Shown one piece after another: positions 1-5,247 of a stretch of 5,247 bases of DNA. The notes beneath the pieces were generated by a model. That model searched no databases. It had not been told where the DNA came from and was given only the letters and a program-made list of their open reading frames with translations. The DNA comes from JAVBNF01 sp031551725 (GTDB taxonomy: Bacteria; Bacteroidota; Bacteroidia; Bacteroidales; P3). The DNA is taken from positions 1 to 5,247 of the forward strand of contig JAVBNF010000048.1 of assembly GCA_031551725.1 (NCBI GenBank). The letters run 5' to 3'. Each line of letters opens with the position of its first letter. Within the stretch, counting starts at the first letter, position 1. A program made the translations under genes and the position numbers.

Positions 1-1
1 T

Positions 2-1906
2 AAGCCTGGCGACGAGGTAAGCGGCGGCGGTGGTGCCACGCTTTATATTATGACGGTGACCAGCACTACTCCGGGCGTGTTCAGTGGCACGGCCTACACC
101 ATTATGTCGCCCATGTGGGGCGGTGCCAAGCTGCGGATGACTTTTGAAAACGTAACCATCAACACCGACTACCAGCTGATGGACGGCGAATTTGTGGCAG
201 TGAAGAACTGGAAAAGGCCGCAGATAACGAATTTGAATCCCCAAAAAGAAGAGCCGATTTTTGCCGACAATCAAGGCATCACGATTAAAGAAGTGGCGTT
301 TACGATACCGGACGATGCGAGTTTTATGTTTGACAAAAGTACAGGAAAAATAGACATAAATGTCAATGGACAATCCATTGGCACGCTGGAATTGCAAGTT
401 CCGACCACAGCGGAAGGCGAAACAAAAAACATTTGGTCGAGCACTTTTCCGATAACGGTGAAGGATAAGGATGGGAATGAGTACCAAATAGAATATGATG
501 AGACTACGGAACCGGCGGAAAATGGAGAAGTGCCGTTGGTGGTGACGAAACTGAACGAAGGAGATAATGAAAATGACGTACAAGAAGTGCGAATAACTGA
601 AGAAAATAAAAATAATTATAAGTTTCTTGTCAATGAAAGCGAAGTTGAAAATAGTACTTATTATTACACATTAGCTTCGCAAGACAACGATGAAAAAATC
701 AACATAAAGATTATTGGGGAGTCTTTGCCAATTGACAGTTTAAAATGGAAATTAGGAAAAAAAGAAGTTGCAACAAAGAAAGATGCTTATTTGTTTTCTA
801 CAACAAAAGCTGGGAATTACACATTAACTGTGTATAAACACAAAGAAGCGATCGGAAAATTGGAAATTATTGTCTGCGACAAACCAAGCATTGTCTTTGA
901 TAAAGAAACTGCTTATGATGGTTCTTTTGGTTTTGACAACGGAGAAGAACTTACGGAAACAAAAGATTATCATAAATTGAAAATCGGGAAAACTACTTAT
1001 ACCGTTCCGTGGTTGGGATTATTGCCGGATCAAGAAGCAACTTTAACATTTAAATTTAATGCAAATGAAAAGTTGGAAAAAGATAAGGATTTTAAAGTAA
1101 CACTGAAGAGTACGGCTCCAAATGAGATTACAATTGATAATCAAAGAGAACTATCTATGACATATCAACAATTGTCAACAAAAAATTCTATTCGAATAAA
1201 AAGTAGGGAAATTTCAGAAGAACCCAAATTTAACAATCCTGATTTTGTGTATGCAGTCGATAATAAAGGCGATACTGTTGGGAAAATAAATATATTGTGT
1301 AGTGATGTACAGCGACAAGACATCATCTTTGTGTATGTGCAGCATAATCGAAACGGATGTAGAACAGATCTTACAGTTGATAATATATTGAATACTGTGA
1401 ATCAAAATTCTCACAATCAGCTTTATGTTAAGATGTTGCAAAGTGCGAATATAGAAGCAAGATGTTTTGATATATCAGCAGAATATAGTAGTCACCCTGA
1501 TAACTTTGCCTCAATTAAAAGTGCTTTGACAACCGTATCAGGTTTGTATACATTGAAAACAGGAATAGTTACACCTCGAAATACAATTTTATTTTTTATC
1601 ACAGATTTAGATTATGGAGATATTGGAGGAATTATGAACTCTGTCGGTGTAGGTTTGTTGAGTAAATCAGGAGGTGTGAAAAGCACTTGTCATGAACTTG
1701 GGCATGGTGTAGGATTGCCTCATCCTTTTTGTTGCTATAAATCAGATCAAAAAACAGCTGATGCTTGCAAAAATGAAACAACAAACAAAAACAGGTGTCT
1801 CATAGAAGGAAGTACAAAAAACAATTATATGGATTATATTTCGGATGTAAAAAGAAACATGTATTTCTTTTATCAATGGTCGATAACAAAACCTTTAGCA
1901 AATTAA
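2..1906 (+). CDS. Large modular secreted/surface protein, 3' part, ending in a metzincin-like metallopeptidase domain (putative polymorphic toxin)
   Basis: The reading frame is open to the left edge, so the true start lies upstream; the ATG at 50 is internal. Residue numbers below count from that ATG. A Gly-rich stretch precedes it. Residues about 22-125 form a GC-rich beta-type backbone module that recurs at the right end of the window. From about residue 180 the DNA becomes AT-rich, and the protein carries beta-rich, Ig-like segments (for example about 218-280) of no family I can name. The C-terminal domain has HELGHGVGLPHPF (H548, E549, H552, H558), matching the metzincin HExxHxxGxxH zinc site, and NYMDY with M594 as the Met-turn, 36 residues after the third His. 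This resembles M43 (pappalysin/cytophagalysin) enzymes. Cysteines surround the site (before HELGH, a CC pair after it, two more before the Met-turn), suggesting disulfides and an extracytoplasmic site. The protein ends about 22 residues after the Met-turn, without a visible T9SS-type C-terminal domain. Peptidase activity is well supported by motif; a toxin role is inferred from the cassette context. Confidence 0.85.
   Translation, partial: KPGDEVSGGGGATLYIMTVTSTTPGVFSGTAYTIMSPMWGGAKLRMTFENVTINTDYQLMDGEFVAVKNWKRPQITNLNPQKEEPIFADNQGITIKEVAFTIPDDASFMFDKSTGKIDINVNGQSIGTLELQVPTTAEGETKNIWSSTFPITVKDKDGNEYQIEYDETTEPAENGEVPLVVTKLNEGDNENDVQEVRITEENKNNYKFLVNESEVENSTYYYTLASQDNDEKINIKIIGESLPIDSLKWKLGKKEVATKKDAYLFSTTKAGNYTLTVYKHKEAIGKLEIIVCDKPSIVFDKETAYDGSFGFDNGEELTETKDYHKLKIGKTTYTVPWLGLLPDQEATLTFKFNANEKLEKDKDFKVTLKSTAPNEITIDNQRELSMTYQQLSTKNSIRIKSREISEEPKFNNPDFVYAVDNKGDTVGKINILCSDVQRQDIIFVYVQHNRNGCRTDLTVDNILNTVNQNSHNQLYVKMLQSANIEARCFDISAEYSSHPDNFASIKSALTTVSGLYTLKTGIVTPRNTILFFITDLDYGDIGGIMNSVGVGLLSKSGGVKSTCHELGHGVGLPHPFCCYKSDQKTADACKNETTNKNRCLIEGSTKNNYMDYISDVKRNMYFFYQWSITKPLAN
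113..422 (+). repeat. Direct repeat of backbone module, copy 1
   Basis: This lies inside the first gene and pairs with 4938-5247 without gaps. By hand count about 21 of 310 bases differ (about 93% identity), and positions 282-369 are identical over 88 bases. Nineteen codons differ, twelve of them silently. It encodes the segment from MWGGAKLRM to the end of the LQVP region. The left limit is sharp: bases before 113 differ from those before 4938 apart from a short shared stretch at the junction. The right limit cannot be set because the window ends inside copy 2. Confidence 0.95.
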
Positions 1907-1910
1907 AACA

Positions 1911-2840
1911 ATGAAAACAAAAATATTTTTAGGAATATTGCTTATCAATTTCACAACAATTATTAATGCTCAACAATATGATTGTGGAGATATTTGGAGA
2001 TCTATTGATGATTATCAAACAGGGAGATATTCAAACATCACATTTACAGGGCATGTATGTTTGACAGATTCGTTAAAAAACAAATTAATATCTGTATTAA
2101 GGAATGAATATACCGATGAAGAAATGGATGCTCGAATTACACGCGATATGGGTTCCAAGTGGCTGCAATATATCGAAAGAGATACACGAAATATATTAGC
2201 AAAAGACTCTTTATTAAATTATCAGCAGATTAAAGATAGTTTAATGAATGCAGAACTAGCGTATTGGAAAACCAAAGCGCAAAATCGACGGATTGATAAA
2301 TCTGTGATAACGTTGATCAGTTTTCTTGATATTAAAGAAGCTATCCCCACTCTTCATGAAGCTATAAAAGACCCTAAACGATATGATACTTATACTATAG
2401 AAATAGCATTGGCACGCTTAAGAGATTCTGTTTACTATAAAAAATATTTTAATGAATGGTCTAAGCCTTTTGATAATGAAAAGGACATGATTCAAGAAAC
2501 AGGGCATAAAAAAAGATTAATATTTTTAGCAACACAAGAATCAATGTATGCTTTGTCTAAATATTTATCTATAGATAAAGGAGAATACACTGTATCTGGT
2601 AGTGCAGAGCTTTATTATCACGTGGGTTATGACGTTTTATATACATTGTATCAAGGAGTGAAAAATGAGGATTTTCAGCAATATTTTAAAGAAAACTTTC
2701 TTTGGAGCTTTCTTCCGATGTATGCGATAGAAAAGAAAGATGTAAATAAGCCTGCCATTTCTTTTGCAATTGATTGGATGGAAGCTAATAAGGGTAAGTA
2801 TATTATTGATAGGGATTTTTCGGTAAGGTTAGAAGATTAA
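1911..2840 (+). CDS. Secreted/periplasmic helical protein of unknown family; candidate immunity or partner protein of the upstream metallopeptidase
   Basis: The ATG lies four bases after the upstream stop, behind an A-rich leader, so the two genes are almost certainly co-transcribed and probably translationally coupled. Residues 1-20 are a clear Sec signal peptide: K2 and K4, a hydrophobic core (about 5-18), then a likely cut after A20 in INA-QQY. No lipobox Cys is placed for lipidation. C25 and C50 could pair in the mature protein. Residues about 95-290 are predicted by eye to be mostly helical. Two stretches (about 131-180 and 200-222) have the Leu/Ala spacing of HEAT-like repeats, but this is weak. 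I do not recognise the family. Its place directly behind a secreted metallopeptidase, its export signal and its low GC content, matching the upstream tip, make it a candidate inhibitor acting in the periplasm. It could equally be an accessory secreted factor. Confidence 0.85.
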   Translation: MKTKIFLGILLINFTTIINAQQYDCGDIWRSIDDYQTGRYSNITFTGHVCLTDSLKNKLISVLRNEYTDEEMDARITRDMGSKWLQYIERDTRNILAKDSLLNYQQIKDSLMNAELAYWKTKAQNRRIDKSVITLISFLDIKEAIPTLHEAIKDPKRYDTYTIEIALARLRDSVYYKKYFNEWSKPFDNEKDMIQETGHKKRLIFLATQESMYALSKYLSIDKGEYTVSGSAELYYHVGYDVLYTLYQGVKNEDFQQYFKENFLWSFLPMYAIEKKDVNKPAISFAIDWMEANKGKYIIDRDFSVRLED

Positions 2841-2853
2841 ATAGAATTTGTAA

Positions 2854-2920
2854 TTGAAACAACGCTTTAAAATACAATTTTTTCTTTTCCTGCTTTTAGC
2901 GGTTAGCCACAGCCATGCCC
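2854..2920 (+). repeat. Signal-peptide repeat, copy 1 (start of the second toxin-like gene)
   Basis: This encodes the TTG start and Sec leader. It pairs with 4869-4935. The last 30 bases (2891-2920, coding for most of LLLAVSHSHAQ) differ at two positions only, and the first ten bases are identical. The middle, which encodes the hydrophobic core, is poorly conserved. Confidence 0.75.
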
Positions 2921-4545
2921 AAACATGGAGCAATGGTGCTTCCCACGAGTGGCAGCCAAAGCTGTCAATTGACACCAATAAAGATGATTTTACCACACAA
3001 GCCAAAGAAGCTGCCATTATATTTGAACAAGGAAATGGTAAATACGCTTTTGACACTTGGAATCCCGTTTATCAAAAGTCGTTGCAGTTAAGGGCAAGAT
3101 ATGATGGCGCTAAATTTGATACGGGCTATGGAGCCTTTAAATTTATTCCTGCCGGCAAAAGCGATGAAGTCATTGCAAGAATAGAGATTAAGGATAAAAG
3201 TATTGATCCGGACAAAATCTTCTTTCAAACCAAAAACGGCACACGCTACCAAGTCCCCTACCAAAACGGAGCTTATAGGCTTACGCTTCCATCAGCAGCC
3301 GTAAACGACGGCTACGAACTCTATGCTTTTCATCCCAAAGGGATGGGGTATATTACTTTGGGCAAACTTGTGGTTTTGAGTTATCCCACCCACGAGCAGA
3401 AAGTGGTGCTTGTAAAAGTGAACGGTGCAAACATTGATGAACAGGCTGTAAAAGAAAAGTTTGATGACATCTATCATCCTGTGGGTGTGAACTGGAGCGT
3501 AAGCACAGATGCTTTTAGCTACAGTGGCGATGTTCAGTTTTTTGAAAGCAGCAGCGGTTTGCTGGATGCCTACACGACCCCGATGAAAGCTTTGCAGTCG
3601 GCCTACATGCAGGAGCGTGAAATTGATGCCGGAACGGCTTATGTTTTTATATTTGAAAATGGCGAAAGCAGCGACGAGCTCGACCGCAGCAAGGCTGGTT
3701 TTATGCCGCGTGGCAAGCAGTTTGGCTACATCTTTAAGAACGGTTTTGGCAGCACGGAAAACCTTTGCATCGGCATAGCGCACGAGCTTGGCCACGGGCA
3801 GTTCCAGCTCAAGCATCCGTTCGACAACAGCTACGGCCTAAAAGAAAAAGAGCTTCCCGAAAACCTGATGGACTACAAAGACGGCACCTCGCTTGCCAAA
3901 TGGCAGTGGGACGGGATTAATGATCCGGGGCTGGTGAATAGGCTGTTTGAGAGGGATGAGGATGGGATGCTTGTATCAGGAAATCCGAAAGTATTGGTAT
4001 TAATAGAAGAAGAGGGGTTTGGACATACTTGTCTAGGCTTGTATACTTCTAATGGTCTACAGATATATACTTTTGGTAGATATAATGGCTCTTACATACC
4101 TTCTTCAGGAGGATTTGGGCCTATTGGCGATGGAATTTTAGTAAGATATCAAAATAAAACGGATGTAGATTCTTATATTAAAGAACATTTAAACAAAGGA
4201 GGAACTGCGAAAATATATATGCTGTTTTTGGATAACATATCGCAGATAGAGTATTTTTTGCGTTCAAAATGGGAAGCGGGAGATGTGTTGTTGTCTGATA
4301 ATCAGTATTTTTATACGGGTAGAAAAATAGGAACGTATATTTTGTCCTCAAATAATTGCACAACATTAACAGTAGAAGCCTTAAAAGAAGGAGGTTTTGA
4401 TGTAATGAAAGAAGCTATAAATCTCGAAACTCCAAGTAATTCGACATGGGCACCACTAACATTAAGTTCATTCTTTAAATATTTTATTAAAACTCCGAAA
4501 CAATATCAAGCATATGATGTCACAGAACAATTCAGAAAAAAATAA
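2854..4545 (+). CDS. Secreted zincin-domain protein with a C-terminal permuted papain/NlpC-P60-like tip (putative polymorphic toxin)
   Basis: The TTG start is chosen because an in-frame stop (taa, 2851-2853) lies immediately before it and a full signal peptide follows: K2, R4 and K6, core 7-18, cut after A22 in SHA-Q. Residues about 24-185 are a beta-rich backbone not assigned to a family. Residues about 185-360 are a zincin domain: HELGH (H310, E311, H314), a further His (H321) in a KHPF context, and NLMDY with M339 followed by a Trp-rich WQWD stretch. I recall this HELGHGxFxLxH...NLMDY pattern as common in Bacteroidota secreted proteins. The spacing to the third His is six residues, one more than in classical metzincins. 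From about residue 371 the DNA turns AT-rich. The tip has GHTCLGLY (H391) and, about 110 residues later, SSNNCTTLTVEAL (C502). This His-before-Cys order and the NC(T/S)T context are those of circularly permuted papain-fold enzymes (LRAT, YiiX, DUF4105-like). The likely activity is peptidase, amidase or acyltransferase; the substrate is unknown. The zincin may process or release the tip (inference). Confidence 0.85.
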   Translation: MKQRFKIQFFLFLLLAVSHSHAQTWSNGASHEWQPKLSIDTNKDDFTTQAKEAAIIFEQGNGKYAFDTWNPVYQKSLQLRARYDGAKFDTGYGAFKFIPAGKSDEVIARIEIKDKSIDPDKIFFQTKNGTRYQVPYQNGAYRLTLPSAAVNDGYELYAFHPKGMGYITLGKLVVLSYPTHEQKVVLVKVNGANIDEQAVKEKFDDIYHPVGVNWSVSTDAFSYSGDVQFFESSSGLLDAYTTPMKALQSAYMQEREIDAGTAYVFIFENGESSDELDRSKAGFMPRGKQFGYIFKNGFGSTENLCIGIAHELGHGQFQLKHPFDNSYGLKEKELPENLMDYKDGTSLAKWQWDGINDPGLVNRLFERDEDGMLVSGNPKVLVLIEEEGFGHTCLGLYTSNGLQIYTFGRYNGSYIPSSGGFGPIGDGILVRYQNKTDVDSYIKEHLNKGGTAKIYMLFLDNISQIEYFLRSKWEAGDVLLSDNQYFYTGRKIGTYILSSNNCTTLTVEALKEGGFDVMKEAINLETPSNSTWAPLTLSSFFKYFIKTPKQYQAYDVTEQFRKK

Positions 4546-4807
4546 ACATTGGGTATTGTTTATTTTATTCTTACTATCAATTATTCTTACAATATTATTT
4601 AGTATTAGATATGCCAATTTGAAATGGGAATATCCCTCAATGCAATATATTGATGATAAATACACCTTTGATATATTAAAAAATAAACTACAAAGAAAAG
4701 CAGATTTATTACATGTATGTATATTTACTAGTATAATAAGTTCTTTTATATGCTTAGTATTATTGATTCGAATTACAGTAAAAAGAGAAAGACAAGATAA
4801 AGAGTGA
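4514..4807 (+). CDS. Small protein with two transmembrane helices; candidate immunity protein for the upstream papain-like tip
   Basis: This 97-residue frame overlaps the end of the upstream gene by 32 bases, which points to translational coupling. Two adjacent ATG codons (4514 and 4517) could start it; the difference is one Met. Two hydrophobic helices are visible, at about 13-31 and 65-86. The N-terminus has K9 and K11, and the C-terminus ends in a strongly charged KRERQDKE tail. The positive-inside rule therefore puts both ends in the cytoplasm, with a loop of about 33 residues, containing WEYPSMQYIDD, in the periplasm. I recognise no family. Small membrane proteins directly behind toxin tips often act as immunity proteins against toxins that work in the envelope, and the export signal of the upstream protein fits that. 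The hydrophobic helices and the coupled start argue that it is a real gene. The function is inference from position alone. Confidence 0.75.
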   Translation: MMSQNNSEKNKHWVLFILFLLSIILTILFSIRYANLKWEYPSMQYIDDKYTFDILKNKLQRKADLLHVCIFTSIISSFICLVLLIRITVKRERQDKE

Positions 4808-4868
4808 TTTTCTGTTCGGTGAATGCTGTTGTATTTTGATGAGATTGATTGTAAAAATAAAAAATAAT
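4808..4868 (+). other. Short intergenic spacer before the third gene
   Basis: At 61 bases this is the longest gene-free stretch in the window if the TTG at 4869 is the start. It is AT-rich with an A-run near its 3' end. I see no stem-loop with a T-run that would serve as a terminator, and no good match to the Bacteroidota promoter pattern (TTG, then TAnnTTTG). An in-frame ATG at 4839 could extend the third gene into it. Confidence 0.5.
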
Positions 4869-4935
4869 TTGAAACAACTTCCTAAAATATCAAATTCTCC
4901 TTCTCTGCTTTTAGCGGTCAGCTACAGCCATGCCC
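4869..4935 (+). repeat. Signal-peptide repeat, copy 2 (start of the third gene)
   Basis: This pairs with 2854-2920. The outer parts match, but the middle (about 4879-4905) aligns better if one base is inserted near 4890 and one lost near 4905. Such a pair of compensating frameshifts would explain why the core reads SNSPS in place of hydrophobic residues. The alignment is by eye over a short AT-rich stretch and is tentative. Confidence 0.7.
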
Positions 4936-5247
4936 AGATGTGGGGCGGCGCCAAGCTGCGGATGACCTTTGAAAACGTAACCATCAACACCGACTACCAG
5001 CTGATGGACGGCGAATTTGTGGCGGTGAAAAACTGGAAAAAGCCGCAGATAACGAATTTGAATCCCCAAAAAGAAGAACCGACTTTTGGCGGCAATCAAG
5101 GCATTGCGATTAAAGAAGTGGCGTTTACGATACCGGACGATGCGAGTTTTATGTTTGACAAAAGTACAGGAAAAATAGACATAAATGTCAATGGCCAATC
5201 TATCGGCACGCTCGAACTGCAAGTTCCGCCAACAACAGAAGGAGATG
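4869..5247 (+). CDS. Third secreted modular protein, 5' part: signal-peptide-like region fused to a truncated backbone module
   Basis: The frame runs off the right edge. The TTG at 4869 is preferred because the surrounding bases (ttgaaacaac) and the LLLAVS-SHAQ end of the leader match the start of the gene at 2854. An in-frame ATG at 4839 would add ten residues (MRLIVKIKNN) and cannot be excluded. The leader is odd: its core reads SNSPSLLLAVS, far less hydrophobic than the FFLFLLLAVS of the sister gene, so export may be weak. Immediately after the predicted cut at A22-Q the protein enters MWGGAKLRMTF, the middle of the backbone module seen near the left edge, from which it differs by only seven residues over about 103. 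The N-terminal part of that module is missing, so this is a chimera. It may be a reserve cassette with its own tip beyond the window, or a decayed gene; the visible part has no stop codon. Confidence 0.7.
   Translation, partial: MKQLPKISNSPSLLLAVSYSHAQMWGGAKLRMTFENVTINTDYQLMDGEFVAVKNWKKPQITNLNPQKEEPTFGGNQGIAIKEVAFTIPDDASFMFDKSTGKIDINVNGQSIGTLELQVPPTTEGD
4938..5247 (+). repeat. Direct repeat of backbone module, copy 2
   Basis: This is the second copy of the 310-base repeat, offset by exactly 4825 bases from copy 1 and in the same orientation. It lies at the start of the third secreted-protein gene. It is GC-rich (35 of 60 bases in 4921-4980), against 12 of 60 bases in 4681-4740 just upstream. 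It probably continues beyond the window. Confidence 0.95.

Noticed and set aside
1214..1441. Minus-strand open frame of 75 codons with hydrophobic stretches
   Set aside because: It is a shadow of the AT-rich part of gene 1; hydrophobic residues are expected from AT-rich antisense.
1780..1906. T9SS-type C-terminal sorting domain at the ends of the long proteins
   Set aside because: Neither C-terminus (1906 or 4545) follows its catalytic domain with the expected extra beta-rich sorting domain; export beyond the periplasm cannot be claimed.
2841..2853. Possible promoter in the 13-base gap (tagaatttg)
   Set aside because: The spacing between TA and TTTG is three bases in place of two, and the upstream gene is so close that co-transcription is the simpler reading.
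2829..3056. Minus-strand open frame across the start of the second toxin-like gene
   Set aside because: It is the complement of the signal-peptide and early backbone coding region; no independent support.
3292..3816. Minus-strand open frame of 174 codons
   Set aside because: It lies wholly inside the well-supported zincin gene, shows no recognisable motif or signal, and is expected from the GC-richer, codon-biased sequence there.
4808..4868. Possible promoter or terminator in the spacer
   Set aside because: TTTG at 4868-4871 lacks the TA two bases upstream required by the Bacteroidota -7 pattern, and no stem-loop with T-run was found.
4911..5222. Minus-strand open frame of 103 codons
   Set aside because: It is the antisense of the repeated backbone module, whose forward frame is conserved between two copies with mainly silent changes.

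Overview
The window is a stretch of a Bacteroidota chromosome, most likely a Flavobacteriaceae member (inference). The reasons are Sec signal peptides ending in an 'AQ' type junction, very A-rich gene spacers without clear Shine-Dalgarno sites, AT-rich tip genes, and a secreted zincin of the HELGH...NxMDY type that I associate with Bacteroidota surface and toxin-like proteins. All genes are on the + strand and packed almost end to end. No RNA genes, insertion sequences or CRISPR arrays were seen.

Layout. (1) The 3' part of a large modular secreted or surface protein enters from the left edge (2-1906). It has a GC-rich backbone module, then an AT-rich variable part with Ig-like beta-rich segments, and ends in a metzincin-like metallopeptidase domain. 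(2) Four bases later is a 309-residue protein with a signal peptide (1911-2840), not recognised as a family but helical and possibly HEAT-like; it is a candidate immunity or partner protein. (3) Thirteen bases later is a second secreted protein (2854-4545, TTG start). It has a signal peptide, a GC-rich backbone, a zincin domain and an AT-rich tip that looks like a circularly permuted papain/NlpC-P60 type enzyme. (4) Overlapping its end by 32 bases is a 97-residue protein with two membrane helices (4514-4807), a candidate immunity protein. (5) After a short spacer a third secreted-protein gene begins (about 4869) and leaves the window. Its signal-peptide region resembles that of gene 3, and it is joined directly to a second copy of the backbone module found at the start of gene 1.

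Interpretation (inference). The pattern of conserved GC-rich backbone, abrupt switch to an AT-rich C-terminal tip, small unrelated gene at once downstream, and then another copy of the backbone is that of a polymorphic toxin/immunity locus with reserve ('orphan') cassettes, comparable in logic to Rhs or CdiA-CT arrays. The backbone modules here are not ones I can assign to those named systems. A 310-bp direct repeat (about 93% identical, hand-aligned, no gaps) encloses both putative toxin/partner pairs, so homologous recombination between its copies could delete or exchange the pairs. Toxicity and immunity are hypotheses from architecture; the metallopeptidase motifs are seen directly.
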